Assembly (NCBI GenBank): GCA_963814875.1
Contig: CAWFFJ010000041.1
Span: forward strand, 111,334 to 175,333
DNA length: 64,000 bases
DNA from: CAVSIS01 sp963814875
Lineage (GTDB): Bacteria; Acidobacteriota; Thermoanaerobaculia; Thermoanaerobaculales; Sulfomarinibacteraceae
Direction of reading: 5' to 3'
Translations under genes and position numbers: made by a program
Shown: piece after piece, positions 43,448 through 52,996 of the stretch
Position numbering within the stretch: position 1 is the stretch's first letter
Layout: each line of letters begins with the position of its first letter
The notes under the pieces: model-generated
What the model saw: only the letters and a program-made list of their open reading frames with translations
Databases searched by the model: none
Told to the model about the DNA's origin: nothing

Positions 43448-45070
43448 TCAGAGCAGCATCCCCGCGATGGTGGCGCTGAGGCCCGAGACGATCGCCCCGC
43501 CGAACATCGCGCGCAGGCCGATCCGGGCGAGCTCGCTCTTGCGCAGTGGAGCAACCGCAGAGATACCGCCGATCTGGATACCGATCGACGAGAAGTTGGC
43601 GAAGCCGCACAGGGCATAGGTCGAGATCACCACCGCTCGAGGGCTCAGCACGCTGTCCTTGACGTACTCTCCGAGCTGTCCGTAGGCGACGAACTCGTTG
43701 AGCGACAGCTTGATGCCGAGCAGATTGCCGACCTTGGCAGCGTCCTCCCACGGCACCCCCATCAGCCAGGCCAGGGGTCGCAGAATGCTGCCGAACAGCG
43801 TCTGCAACGAGCCTGGGAAGACCCCCACGTACTCGCCCACCGCCGGCGACATCCCGCCCGAGCCATACTGGACGTAGACGCCGTGCAGCAGCGTGCCGTC
43901 GATCAGCGCGTCCAGCCAGTTCAACAGCACGTCGACTACCGCGATCAGGGCGATGAAGCCGATCAGCATCGCGCCGACGTTCAGTGCCAGCTTGAGGCCG
44001 TCGGAGATGCCGTTGGAGGCCGCCTCGATGGCGTTCCCGCCGGCGTCGATCTCCGGCATCGAGGCGTCGCCGGCAGTCTGCGAGTGCTCGAGCTCGGGGT
44101 ACAGGATCTTGCCCATTGCCAGGGCCGCCGGCGCCGCCATGACGCTCGCGGCGATCAGATGGGTGGCTGGAATGCCCATCGCGATGTAGCCCGCGAGGAC
44201 ACCGCCGGCGATGGTCCCGAAGCCGCCGACCATCACCGTCAGCAGCTCGGAGCTGGTCATGTTGTCGAGGAACGGCTTGATCAGCAGCGGCGCCTCGGTC
44301 TGGCCGACGAAGATGTTCGCGCTGCAGGACAGCGTCTCGGCGCCGCTGGTACCCATCGTCCAGCGCATAAAGCGTGAGATCGCCTCGATCACCTTCTGCA
44401 TGATGCCGAGGTAGTAGAGCACGCCCATGAACCCGCCGAAAAAGATGATCGTCGGCAGAACCTTGAAGGCGAAGAGGAAGCCGAAGCCAGGCCATACGGA
44501 GCCCGGCCCGGGAAAGAAGTACTGCGGATCAGCGAGGTTGCCGAACAGAAAGCGGGAGCCGTAGTCGGACAGGTTGAGAAAGGCGGCGACCTTGGTGCTG
44601 AAAGCCGCGAACACCGCTTGGCCGTTCAGCCCGCGCGAGGCCAGGAACGCGACACCGAGGGCCAGCAGCAGCACGGACACGATCGGCTGCAGCACCGGGA
44701 GCAGGCGCGTGCGTGAGTTCACCGCGAGGACGACCACGCCCAGCCCGAGGACCGCCGGAAGCGCACCCGGGGCCACGCGCCCGAGCAGCACGGCCACGAT
44801 GGCCGCGCCGACCACCACCCCGACCACGGCCGCGACGCCGCCGGCGAGCCGCTGGCGCCCTGCGACCAGGAGGTAGACCGCGACCAGTCCGGCGAGCACG
44901 GCCATGCCGACGAAGCTCCACCTGTTCTGCTTGAGCACGATGACCGCGAACAGGAACTGCAGGCCGATGCCCCACGCCACCGGCCGTACGCGCACCGCTC
45001 GACGGTGGTAGGACATTGCCCACGCGATCGCGAGCAGGACGAGCAGGCCGAGGACGCTGATCCACTCCAT
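43448..45070 (-). CDS. Concentrative nucleoside transporter (CNT/NupC family)
   Basis: The 540-residue membrane protein has the CNT core: FGFLFAFKVLPTIIFFGGFM, SCSANIFVGQTEAPLLIKPF, GGFGTIAGGVLAGYIAMG and CGFANFSSIGIQIGG, all nucleoside- and Na/H-binding segments. It is longer than bacterial NupC (about 400) because four or five extra helices precede the core. Relatives move nucleosides into the cell with a cation. The BMP-type ABC transporter at 47.5-51.8 kb has a similar substrate. Confidence 0.9.
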   Translation of the reverse strand: MEWISVLGLLVLLAIAWAMSYHRRAVRVRPVAWGIGLQFLFAVIVLKQNRWSFVGMAVLAGLVAVYLLVAGRQRLAGGVAAVVGVVVGAAIVAVLLGRVAPGALPAVLGLGVVVLAVNSRTRLLPVLQPIVSVLLLALGVAFLASRGLNGQAVFAAFSTKVAAFLNLSDYGSRFLFGNLADPQYFFPGPGSVWPGFGFLFAFKVLPTIIFFGGFMGVLYYLGIMQKVIEAISRFMRWTMGTSGAETLSCSANIFVGQTEAPLLIKPFLDNMTSSELLTVMVGGFGTIAGGVLAGYIAMGIPATHLIAASVMAAPAALAMGKILYPELEHSQTAGDASMPEIDAGGNAIEAASNGISDGLKLALNVGAMLIGFIALIAVVDVLLNWLDALIDGTLLHGVYVQYGSGGMSPAVGEYVGVFPGSLQTLFGSILRPLAWLMGVPWEDAAKVGNLLGIKLSLNEFVAYGQLGEYVKDSVLSPRAVVISTYALCGFANFSSIGIQIGGISAVAPLRKSELARIGLRAMFGGAIVSGLSATIAGMLL

Positions 45071-45098
45071 AGTGCTCCCCCCGGAAGGCCCGATGAGT

Positions 45099-45297
45099 CT
45101 ACTTGTGGTGACGCATCCGCGCCAGAACCGCGTTGTCCGGGTTGAGCTCGAGCTTCCTCGGCCGTGCCGACAGCGGCACCTGGAAGGTCTCCTCGGCCTG
45201 CCGCACCGGGAGCAGGACCTCCCCGGTCTTGCCGCCGCCGAAGTCGACCCGCATCGGGACCGGCATCACGAACCACACCCAACCCCGAGTTGAGATC
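45099..45297 (-). pseudogene. Remnant resembling the C-terminus of an M1-type metallopeptidase
   Basis: The minus-strand frame from about 45297 to 45099 reads GWVWFVMPVPMRVDFGGG... and ends ...ARPRKLELNPDNAVLARMR. This looks like the final beta-strand segment (HEAT/beta domain end) of an M1 aminopeptidase-like protein. The remaining 500 or more residues are absent, because a plus-strand gene starts at 45392. An internal ATG could allow a 55-residue product, but a decayed gene fragment is more likely. Confidence 0.4.
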
Positions 45298-45391
45298 AAA
45301 GCGCACCCCCCTCGCCTGTCCCGGTCCTTTCCTAGCACAGACCGAGGCGCCGGAAAAGCTCTGCCGCTCACGCGCCGGGTATCATGACCCC

Positions 45392-45793
45392 ATGGAGATG
45401 ACGCGAGAGGCGTTCGAAGCAGCAGCTTCCGAAGCACTTGACCGGATGCCGATCGAGCTCGCCGAGCTGATCGACAACGTCGTCGTCCAGGTTCACGAGA
45501 CGCCCGCGCGCCAGACCCTGCTCGACCTCGAGCTCGACCCCCACCGCCAGACCTTGTTCGGCCTCTACACCGGAGTGCCTCTCGACGTGCGCGGAGGCGG
45601 CTACGGCAACGTGCTGCCCGACGTCATCGAGCTCTACCGGCGGCCGCTGATGGCGGCCTGCAGCACGCGGACGGAGCTGGTTCGCCAGATCCAGCTCACC
45701 CTGCTCCACGAGATCGGGCACCACTTCGGCTTCTCCGATGCGGAGATGGACGCCTGGGACGACGAGTTCGCCGGTCTCGACGACGGCGAATGA
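45392..45793 (+). CDS. Metallopeptidase family protein (zincin-like, DUF1025)
   Basis: A 133-residue protein with TLLHEIGHHFGFSDAEMD, an extended HExxH zinc motif with a third ligand, and GLYTGVPL in the middle. Short single-domain members are widespread and poorly characterised. The stop codon overlaps the start of the membrane protein gene downstream by 4 bp (ATGA). Confidence 0.88.
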   Translation: MEMTREAFEAAASEALDRMPIELAELIDNVVVQVHETPARQTLLDLELDPHRQTLFGLYTGVPLDVRGGGYGNVLPDVIELYRRPLMAACSTRTELVRQIQLTLLHEIGHHFGFSDAEMDAWDDEFAGLDDGE

Positions 45794-47403
45794 GCCGGTC
45801 AACCGCCTCCCGGCCAGAGATCCGGTTCGGAGTCCTCGCCGCCGCCCTTGCCGCTGGCCTGCTCGCCCTGTGGCTGAGCTGGCCGACCGCCGACTGGTCG
45901 CACGACGCGGTCGCCTACGCCGCCCTCGTCCACCGCGCGCTGTACACCGGAGCGACCCACGTCCTCTGGCACCAGTACCACATGCTCTACATGCCGCTCG
46001 GCTGGCTGGTCGGGCGCACCCTGCTCGCAGCGGGCATCGTCGTGGACGTGCTCGGTCTCCTCCAGGCGATCAACGCCCTGCTTTCGGCCGCCGCGGTCCT
46101 GGTGTTCGCGCACCTCGCACGGCGGCTGACCGGGCGGGCCGACCTCGCGCTCGCTGTCACGGCAGTGCTCGGCCTGTCGCACGCCACGTGGTACTACGCG
46201 ACCGACCCGGAGGTCTACCCGGCCTCGATCCTGTGTCTGCTCGTCACTCTCGCAGCCGCGCTGCGGCTGCTCGACCGCGGTGGCACTCCTACAGCGGTTG
46301 CCACCGGGCTCGCCGCTGGGCTCGCCTTCGGCTTCCATGCCGCCGCCGGCCTCGCGCTACCCGTGGTGGTCGCCGTGACGTTGATTCTCGCCCCGGGCTC
46401 TCGCCGCCGGCGTGTCGCCCTCGGCGTCGCCGTCCTTGCCGGCTTTGCGATCACCGGCGTGGCGCCGTACGCCCTCTACTACCGCGTCGGCGCGGGTGTC
46501 TCGGCCACCGCCGGCTTCGTCGACCTTGCCCGTAACGTGGCCGAGACTCGGACCTTCGGCTCCGGTCCCTGGCTCCTCGGGCGTGGCTTCCGCCCGGACC
46601 TCGAGCTCAAAGGCATCCTGGTGGGGATCGCGGCCGCGGCGCGCTCACCGTCGACCACGCTCGCGGCGGCTGTCTGGATCGCCAGGGCGGGGCTGGTGGC
46701 CCTCGCCCTACTGGTCGCCTCACGGCTGCGCGCCCTGTGGCACCGGCCGCACGACGTCGCCGTCCTCCTGGTCGGCTGGCTGGTCGGTTTCGTGGCGCTC
46801 TTCTCGGCCTACAACATCGGGTCGCTCAAGTTCGTCTCCTTCCCGCTCGTGCCGGGCCTGCTGCTGGTCGGCATGGCCGCCGCTACGCTGTCGCGGCGAG
46901 CCTCTGGTCTCGCGGCGGCGGCCATCGCCGCGCTCGCCTTGGTGCTCGGCGGGGTCAATCTCATCGGCACCGTGATCCCGGCTTCTCGGCCGGAGAACAA
47001 CCCCCTCCTTGCCCGCGCCGAGCTGATCAGGGACCGGACCGCGCCCGGTGACCTCGTGGTGCTGCTCGGGGTCGGACCGGACGCCGTGCTGCGGATCTAC
47101 GTGCCCTACTTTGCCCAGCGCGAGGCGCTCTTGCTGGACCTCGCGTTCGCACCCGGACGTCGTGGTCCGGACGCCGCGGCGGCCCTGGTCTCGGCCGAGA
47201 TCCGCGCCCGCCTCGCCGCCGGGCACCGCGTCCTGGCGCTCGCCGAGCTCTTCGACGACCCTGAGCTGGTCGCCGCATTCGAGCGCCACGAGGGGCTGGC
47301 GCCGGGCACCCTGGCCCGCGTCCTGGCGCCGTGGCGGGCGACACCCGTGGTGTGGCACGGACCCAAGGTGGTCCTGTACGAGCTCCACGAAGGCCCAGGG
47401 TAA
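45790..47403 (+). CDS. Integral membrane protein, GT-C glycosyltransferase-like
   Basis: The 537-residue protein has about ten membrane segments and early luminal motifs like DWSHDAVAYAALV and WYYATDPEVYPASIL, similar to GT-C fold transferases that use lipid-linked sugars. The last 120 residues are soluble (GDLVVLLGVGPDAVLRIY). The donor and acceptor are unknown. It is translationally coupled to the zincin gene. Confidence 0.65.
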   Translation: MSRSTASRPEIRFGVLAAALAAGLLALWLSWPTADWSHDAVAYAALVHRALYTGATHVLWHQYHMLYMPLGWLVGRTLLAAGIVVDVLGLLQAINALLSAAAVLVFAHLARRLTGRADLALAVTAVLGLSHATWYYATDPEVYPASILCLLVTLAAALRLLDRGGTPTAVATGLAAGLAFGFHAAAGLALPVVVAVTLILAPGSRRRRVALGVAVLAGFAITGVAPYALYYRVGAGVSATAGFVDLARNVAETRTFGSGPWLLGRGFRPDLELKGILVGIAAAARSPSTTLAAAVWIARAGLVALALLVASRLRALWHRPHDVAVLLVGWLVGFVALFSAYNIGSLKFVSFPLVPGLLLVGMAAATLSRRASGLAAAAIAALALVLGGVNLIGTVIPASRPENNPLLARAELIRDRTAPGDLVVLLGVGPDAVLRIYVPYFAQREALLLDLAFAPGRRGPDAAAALVSAEIRARLAAGHRVLALAELFDDPELVAAFERHEGLAPGTLARVLAPWRATPVVWHGPKVVLYELHEGPG

Positions 47404-47413
47404 GGAGCCCGAC

Positions 47414-47434
47414 GGGATGAGCTGCGCTCATCCC
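47414..47434 (+). terminator. Hairpin after the membrane protein gene
   Basis: GGGATGAG-CTGCG-CTCATCCC is a perfect 8-bp stem 10 bp after the stop codon. No T-run follows. Confidence 0.5.
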
Positions 47435-47444
47435 AAGCAGCCCA

Positions 47445-47504
47445 TAGGGCAGAGGCCCCGACCGCGCCCCGACCTCCCAATCCCCGTCAAGGGCCTGTGC
47501 CCTA
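47445..47504 (-). terminator. Long-arm inverted repeat after the ABC transporter operon
   Basis: TAGGGCAGAGGCCC (47445-47458) pairs at 13 of 14 positions with GGGCCTGTGCCCTA (47491-47504). It lies 7 bp past the permease stop on the minus strand. Confidence 0.5.
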
Positions 47505-47511
47505 CGGGGTG

Positions 47512-48360
47512 CTAGCGCTGGGCGCGGTAGGGCCGGCCAAGCGCCGCGGGCCCGCCACGGCGATCGCGCGGCACCAGCGCAAGCACGGCCAGGGTCAGCA
47601 GGAAGGGCAGTGCGAGCAGGAGGTGGTAGGGAACCCGGTCGAGACCGAGCGCCTGAAGATGGAACTGGAGCCCGGTCGCCGCCCCGAGCAGCACCGTTCC
47701 CAAGGCGATCGCCCACGGCCTCCAGCGACCGAGCAGGACGAGGGCGAGCGCGAGGAACCCACGACCCGCGGTCATTCCCTCCACAAAAGCGCCGGCCCCG
47801 CGCAGGACGAGCGCGGCGCCGCCGATCCCGACCAGCGCGCCGGCGCCGACCAACACCGCGAAGCGGATCGCAGGTGGGTTGCCGCCGGCGGCCGCCACGG
47901 CCTCGGGGTTTTCGCCGCAGGCGCGCACAATCAGTCCGGCGTGGGTACGGGCGAGCAGTATGCCGACCACCGCGATGGCGACCAGAGCCCCGAGCTCGAG
48001 CGGGCCCCAGGGCAGGGTCGGGACCAGGGTCGACGCCAGCCCGCGGGCCTGCAGGGTGCGGAACACGACCCCGGTGGCGCCGAGCCCGACCAACACCAGA
48101 CCGGTTCCCGCCACCACCTGGTCCGCCCCCAGCACCACCGCCGTCGCGAAGGCGGCGTTTGCCGCCACACCAACCGCAGCCGCGGCGGCGATCGCCCACC
48201 ACGGCCCAACCACCGGCGAGGCCACCGCCGCCGCCAGACAGGCGATGAGCATCACCCCCTCGATGCCGATGTTGAGCACCCCGGCGCGCTCCCCGGCAAG
48301 CTCCGCCACCGCCGCCCACAGCAGCGGCGCGGCCAGGGTCAGCACCTCAGCGACGCTCAC
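47512..48360 (-). CDS. ABC transporter permease, BMP/nucleoside type (second)
   Basis: The 282-residue protein has about eight to ten membrane segments and LNIGIEGVMLIACLAAA and RACGENPEAVAAAGG motifs of the YufQ/NupC-type permease. It is the last gene of the four-gene nucleoside importer. I use GTG at 48360, overlapping the preceding permease by 14 bp; a TTG at 48366 is the alternative. Confidence 0.9.
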   Translation of the reverse strand: MSVAEVLTLAAPLLWAAVAELAGERAGVLNIGIEGVMLIACLAAAVASPVVGPWWAIAAAAAVGVAANAAFATAVVLGADQVVAGTGLVLVGLGATGVVFRTLQARGLASTLVPTLPWGPLELGALVAIAVVGILLARTHAGLIVRACGENPEAVAAAGGNPPAIRFAVLVGAGALVGIGGAALVLRGAGAFVEGMTAGRGFLALALVLLGRWRPWAIALGTVLLGAATGLQFHLQALGLDRVPYHLLLALPFLLTLAVLALVPRDRRGGPAALGRPYRAQR

Positions 48361-49330
48361 GGCCAACCCCCACTGCGAGCACCCCTACCACCAGCCCCTG
48401 GACCAGGAGGACCGCCACCGCCGGGACGCCGGCGACCCGCTGCATGCCGCCGGACCCCGCCGCCATCGCCCCGAACAGGGCGGCCGCCGCCGTGGTGCCT
48501 CCGGGCTCGAGGCCGCCGAGCAGCGCGACCGCGATCCCGGAGTAGCCGTAGCCGGGACTGAAGCGTTCGAACAGCCGATGGGTGATGCCGAGCAGCTCGA
48601 CCGCCCCGCCGAGACCGGCGAGCATGCCCGACAGCAGCAGCACCTGCGCCTGGACCCTCCCGACACGGACCCCGGCGACGCGGGCCGCCGCCGGCGCATC
48701 GCCGACCGCGCGCAGCTCGAGGCCCCACGGCGTACGGCGCAGGGCGAGGGCGAGCAGACCCGCCGCAGCGAGCGCGAGGCCGAGGCCGAGGTGGAGCCGG
48801 CCGGGCGGCAGAGGGCGAGCGAGCCACGCGGCCGACGGCACCTGATCGCTCTGCGGGTAGCTGCCGGCCGCTTCCTGGAGCGGTCCGTGCACGGCCCAGC
48901 CGAGCCCAGCCTGGGCGACGAGGTTGAGCAGGATCGTCGAGAGCACCTCGCTGACCCCGGAGACGGCGCGGAGCGCGGCGGCAACGCCCGCCCACGCGGC
49001 GCCGGCGAGGCCGCCCGCGAGCAGTGCCGCCGGCGCGCTCCACGCGCCGGGCGGCAGTGCGAGAGCGGTCCAGGTCGCGGCCATCGCGCCGACCACCAGT
49101 TGCCCTTCGGCGCCGATGTTCCACACCCCGGCCCGGAATGCCACCGCCACCGCGAGGCCGCACCACAGCAGGGGGACGATCCGAGCCGCCGTCTCCTGCA
49201 GCGCCAGCAATGAGCCGAAGGCTCCGTCCCAGGCGGCGACTCCGGCCTCGAGCGGGCTGCCCCCGACCGCGAGGACGACCACCACCGACGCGCCGACCAC
49301 CACGGCCACGGCGAGCAGCCACCGCCTCAC
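48347..49330 (-). CDS. ABC transporter permease, BMP/nucleoside type (first)
   Basis: The 327-residue membrane protein contains WNIGAEGQLVVGAMAATW and AVGDAPAAARVAGV, the signature regions of NupB/YufP permeases. The GTG at 49330 overlaps the ATPase stop by 4 bp (GTGA) and follows GGGGAGG; the ATG at 49351 would overlap by 25 bp. Confidence 0.9.
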   Translation of the reverse strand: MRRWLLAVAVVVGASVVVVLAVGGSPLEAGVAAWDGAFGSLLALQETAARIVPLLWCGLAVAVAFRAGVWNIGAEGQLVVGAMAATWTALALPPGAWSAPAALLAGGLAGAAWAGVAAALRAVSGVSEVLSTILLNLVAQAGLGWAVHGPLQEAAGSYPQSDQVPSAAWLARPLPPGRLHLGLGLALAAAGLLALALRRTPWGLELRAVGDAPAAARVAGVRVGRVQAQVLLLSGMLAGLGGAVELLGITHRLFERFSPGYGYSGIAVALLGGLEPGGTTAAAALFGAMAAGSGGMQRVAGVPAVAVLLVQGLVVGVLAVGVGRERR

Positions 49331-50811
49331 GCCGCCTCCCCGCCGAGCCATCGTCCGAGGACCTCGGCCGGCGTCGAGCGGTCTCCTTCACCGACCACGC
49401 GCCCGCGCGACATCACCAGCACGCGGTCGCCGAGCGCGGTCGCCTCGCCGAGGTCGGAAGTCACCACCAGGACCGCCGCGCCGGCAGCGGCGGCCGAGAG
49501 CAGGTGGTGATGGACCTGAAGCTGGGCCGCGACGTCAAGCCCCCGGGTCGGATGGATCGCGACCACGACCCGAGGCCCGCCGGCCAGGGCGCGGGCGACC
49601 GCCACCTTCTGCTGGTTGCCCCCGGAGAGCTCATCCATCCTCTGGTCGGGGCGGCCGGCGACGGCGAATCGCTCGATCAGCTCCACCGCCGCCGCCGTGA
49701 CCCGCCCGGGGTCGAGCCAACGGCCCCCTACGGGCGGTCGCCGGTGACGGCCGAGGAGCAGGTTCTCGGCCACCGACAGCGACGGGACGACGGCCTCGCG
49801 GGTGCGGTCTGCCGGAACCACGACGATCCCGAGCGCGCGCATCGCGGGGGGATCCGGACCGATCACGACCCGACCGCAGACCTCCACCCGGCCGGGCCCA
49901 CAGCGCAGGCCGGCGAGCCGTTCCGCCGCGGCGACCTGGCCGTTGCCGTCGACCCCAGCGAGCACGGCGACCTCGCCGGCGAAGAGCTCGAGGTCGAAGG
50001 GTGCCAGGCGCGGCGGCAGCGACACCCCGACCAGCCGCGCCGCCAGCGCGCCACGCCTGATCATCGGTCGCGGCGACGGCTCAGGGAGGCGTCCAGTCAT
50101 TGCCTCGGCCATGACCGAGGTCGGGGCGTCGCCCGCGAGCCGCGCCACCACCCGACCGCGACGCAGCACGACCACCCGGTCGGCGAGGCGCCGGACCTCG
50201 TCGAGTCGATGGGTGATAAAGACCACCGCGGCCCCCCGAGCCGCCAGTCGGCGCACGACGGCGAACAGGCGGTCGGCCTCGCGCGGCGTCAGCACCGCGG
50301 TCGGCTCGTCGAGCAGCAGGGCCCGGGGGCGACCGAGCAGCGCCTTGCCGATCTCGAGCCACTGCCGCTCGCCGACACCGAGCCCGCTCACCGTCGCCGC
50401 GGCGTCCGGAAGAGACATCTCGAGCTCCCGCTCCAGCTCCGCCCAGCGCCGAGCCACGTCGCGTCCGCCCACCGCGAGGTCGAGGTTCTCGGAGACGGTG
50501 AACGCCTCGACCAGTTGGAAGTGCTGGTGCACCACCGCGAGCCCTGCACGCCATGCGTCGCGCGGCGTCGCCGGCGTCCATGCCTTCCCGGCGAGCAGGA
50601 GCTCCCCCGAGTCGGCGCGCAGCCGCCCGGCGAGGATCTCGACCAGCGTGCTCTTCCCGGCCCCGTTCTCACCGAGCAGGGCGACGACCTCACCCGCGGC
50701 GACCTCCAGATCCACGCGGTCGAGTGCGGTGAGATTCGCAAAGCTCCGCGTGAGGCCTCGGACCTCGAGCACCGGGGTGGAGGCGTCAGCCACGGCCCGC
50801 ATGGTGCGCAT
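49327..50811 (-). CDS. ABC transporter ATP-binding protein, tandem nucleotide-binding domains
   Basis: The 494-residue protein has two ATPase domains. The first has LLGENGAGKSTLVEILAG, GVGERQWLEIGKAL and LLDEPTAVLT. The second has a degenerate Walker A (AGVDGNGQVAAAERLAG) and LSGGNQQKVAVARAL. This is the layout of RbsA-, NupA- and YufO-type proteins. It energises import of the substrate delivered by the BMP lipoprotein. Confidence 0.93.
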   Translation of the reverse strand: MRTMRAVADASTPVLEVRGLTRSFANLTALDRVDLEVAAGEVVALLGENGAGKSTLVEILAGRLRADSGELLLAGKAWTPATPRDAWRAGLAVVHQHFQLVEAFTVSENLDLAVGGRDVARRWAELERELEMSLPDAAATVSGLGVGERQWLEIGKALLGRPRALLLDEPTAVLTPREADRLFAVVRRLAARGAAVVFITHRLDEVRRLADRVVVLRRGRVVARLAGDAPTSVMAEAMTGRLPEPSPRPMIRRGALAARLVGVSLPPRLAPFDLELFAGEVAVLAGVDGNGQVAAAERLAGLRCGPGRVEVCGRVVIGPDPPAMRALGIVVVPADRTREAVVPSLSVAENLLLGRHRRPPVGGRWLDPGRVTAAAVELIERFAVAGRPDQRMDELSGGNQQKVAVARALAGGPRVVVAIHPTRGLDVAAQLQVHHHLLSAAAAGAAVLVVTSDLGEATALGDRVLVMSRGRVVGEGDRSTPAEVLGRWLGGEAA

Positions 50812-50817
50812 GCGGGC

Positions 50818-51792
50818 TCACCCGCCGAAGTGCTCCAGCTCGACCTTCCCAGCGACGAGCCGCCGGCGCGCATCATCAAGGGCGGAGCGAACCGCCGGCG
50901 GGACGCGGTCGGCAAGGGCGGGGTTGAGGATCAGCTCGACGACTCCCGATGCCAGGTCGAAGGTGTAGACCCGGCCGACGAAGCGGCCCGCCCTGACGTC
51001 CTCGGCGACGCGGAGCATCGCCGCGGGGATGTCCATCACCGCCGAGGCGAGAACCACGTCCGGTGCCACGCCCGCCTGGTCGGTGTTGGTCCCGAGCGCG
51101 AGCACTCCGCGCTCGCGGCAGGCCTGGAAGACCCCGAGCCCAGCGGCGTCGGCGTTGTGGATGATCAGGTCGGCGCCCGCGTCGACCAGGGCGAGGGTCG
51201 CCTGGCGCGCCCCCGCGACGTCCTCCCAATTGCCCAGGAACACCGTGCGCACGCTCGCGTCGGGACGGGTGTCGAGGACCCCGCGCCGGAAACCGTCAAA
51301 GACCAGTCGCACCGGTGGGATCTCCATCCCGCCGACGGCGCCGAAGACGCCGCTCGAGGAGACCTTCGCGGCCAGGACTCCGGCCAAGTAGGAAGACTCC
51401 TCCAGCCGGAAGACGAGACCGGCGACGTTGGGCGCCACGGTGTGGCTAGAGGTCACGGCGAAGGCGGTGCGGGGAAAGTCCCGTCCTACCGTCACGGCAG
51501 CGTCGGAGAACTCGAAGCCGTGCCCGAAAACCAGGTCAAACCCGCGTTGCGCGTAGTCGCGGAAGGCCTCTTCGAACTGCGCCGGGCTCGAGGCCTCGAG
51601 GTGCGATGTCGCGGCTCCCATCTCGGACCCGATGCGCGCAAGCCCGGCGTAGGCGGCCGCGTTCCAGCCGCCGTCCGAGACCGGACCCGGCGTGACCAAG
51701 GCGACCTCGAAGCGGTCGCCGCGCGCACCCCCGCCGCAGCCGACAGCCGTGGCAAGCGCAAGAGCCACCGTGATCGTCAGGCGAGCGTCCAT
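50818..51792 (-). CDS. BMP-family substrate-binding lipoprotein
   Basis: A 324-residue lipoprotein (lipobox ATAVGC, Cys at about 19). BMP signatures include VSDGGWNAAAYAGL, FGHGFEFSDAAV, NVAGLVFRLEESSYLAGVLA and IHNADAAGLGVFQACRE. In characterised relatives the family binds nucleosides. It is first in the order binding protein-ATPase-permease-permease. Confidence 0.92.
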   Translation of the reverse strand: MDARLTITVALALATAVGCGGGARGDRFEVALVTPGPVSDGGWNAAAYAGLARIGSEMGAATSHLEASSPAQFEEAFRDYAQRGFDLVFGHGFEFSDAAVTVGRDFPRTAFAVTSSHTVAPNVAGLVFRLEESSYLAGVLAAKVSSSGVFGAVGGMEIPPVRLVFDGFRRGVLDTRPDASVRTVFLGNWEDVAGARQATLALVDAGADLIIHNADAAGLGVFQACRERGVLALGTNTDQAGVAPDVVLASAVMDIPAAMLRVAEDVRAGRFVGRVYTFDLASGVVELILNPALADRVPPAVRSALDDARRRLVAGKVELEHFGG

Positions 51793-51952
51793 GGGTCCTC
51801 CGTACAAGCCGGTACCCGCATTTGATCACAACGGCTCCGCCGAACCAACCGATTCCGAGTTGATCGCGGCGACAGCGCTTCAAGAACTTCCGGCGCCGCA
51901 GATTGCACCTCAGTCGCGATTCGCAGCCGTGAGGAGGTTTCCGGCCGGGCCT

Positions 51953-52996
51953 CTAGGGTCTGATCGCGGCCTTGAGGATCTCGCGTGCGGCCATCCGCCG
52001 CAGGGCGAGCTCGACCTGCTCCAGCGGTCGCTCCTCCTCGATCAGCAGCGAGTACTGCGGTCGGCCATCGGCGAGCCGTTCCACGGCCTCGGCGAAGGTC
52101 GCCGGACGGTGGTGATAGACACCCTTCACAGTGAGCTCGCCGTAGTGCACACGGGCCGCGTCGCAGCGCAACTTGGCTCCTGGAGGGCAGCCCCCGAACA
52201 GGACCACGGTGCCACCCGTCGCGACCACCGACATCGCGGTCTCCCACGCGGCCGGGACCCCGGTCGCGTCGACCACGAGATTGGCGCCATCCGGACCGAC
52301 CGCCTCGGTGAGTCGCCGGACGTCGTCGGGGATGCCGGTGACCTCGACCGTGCTCGCCGCCCCGAGGGCGAGGGCGGTCGCGCAGCGGCGCTCGATGGGG
52401 TCCGCCAGCACCACCCGACGGCCCCTCCGGGCGAACTCGCCGACGAACATCTGGCCGATCGGTCCGCCGCCGAGCACGAGCGCGGCTCCCGCGCCGTCGG
52501 GGCACATCGACACGCCGTGGAGCACGCACGCGAGCGGCTCGGAGAGCGCGGCGACGGCCGGGTCGAGCGCGGCCGGAAGCCTTCGGGTGCTGCGGGCCAC
52601 AAAGATCACCGGCAGTAGCAGGAACTCACCGTACGCGCCGTTCAGGTACTCGAGGGAGAGGCACAAGTTCTCGCGACCGCCCCGACACTGTGGACAGACG
52701 CCGCAGGAGGCGGAGTTCGCCACCACCACCGCGTCCCCCTCCGCGAACGCACGGACCCCAGCTCCGATCGCCGCCACCACGCCCGCGACCTCATGGCCGA
52801 ACGGGCACGGCGGGACGAGCATGCGCGGATGCCCCCCTCGTCGCCACACCTTGAGGTCGGTGCCGCAGGTCGTGGCCGCCTCCACCTGAAGCAACAGCTC
52901 GCCCGGGCCCGGCCGCGGAACCGGGACCTCGCGCAGCTCGACGTGCTCCGGCCCGAGCAGGTACAGCACCCGCTGGCTTCTCGGCAGAGAACTCAT
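51953..52996 (-). CDS. Zinc-dependent alcohol dehydrogenase family protein (first of pair)
   Basis: A 347-residue medium-chain dehydrogenase. ATTCGTDLKVWRRGG, GHEVAGVV, a four-Cys structural zinc lobe (CGVCPQCRGGRENLC) and the nucleotide motif LVLGGGPIGQMF are present. It resembles L-threonine or sorbitol dehydrogenase-like members; the substrate is unknown. The ATG overlaps the stop of the second dehydrogenase by 4 bp. Confidence 0.88.
   Translation of the reverse strand: MSSLPRSQRVLYLLGPEHVELREVPVPRPGPGELLLQVEAATTCGTDLKVWRRGGHPRMLVPPCPFGHEVAGVVAAIGAGVRAFAEGDAVVVANSASCGVCPQCRGGRENLCLSLEYLNGAYGEFLLLPVIFVARSTRRLPAALDPAVAALSEPLACVLHGVSMCPDGAGAALVLGGGPIGQMFVGEFARRGRRVVLADPIERRCATALALGAASTVEVTGIPDDVRRLTEAVGPDGANLVVDATGVPAAWETAMSVVATGGTVVLFGGCPPGAKLRCDAARVHYGELTVKGVYHHRPATFAEAVERLADGRPQYSLLIEEERPLEQVELALRRMAAREILKAAIRP

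Noticed and set aside
49024..51825. 933-codon plus-strand frame over the ABC transporter
   Set aside because: Low-complexity Arg/Pro/Ser-rich translation; opposite strand encodes intact ATPase and BMP genes.
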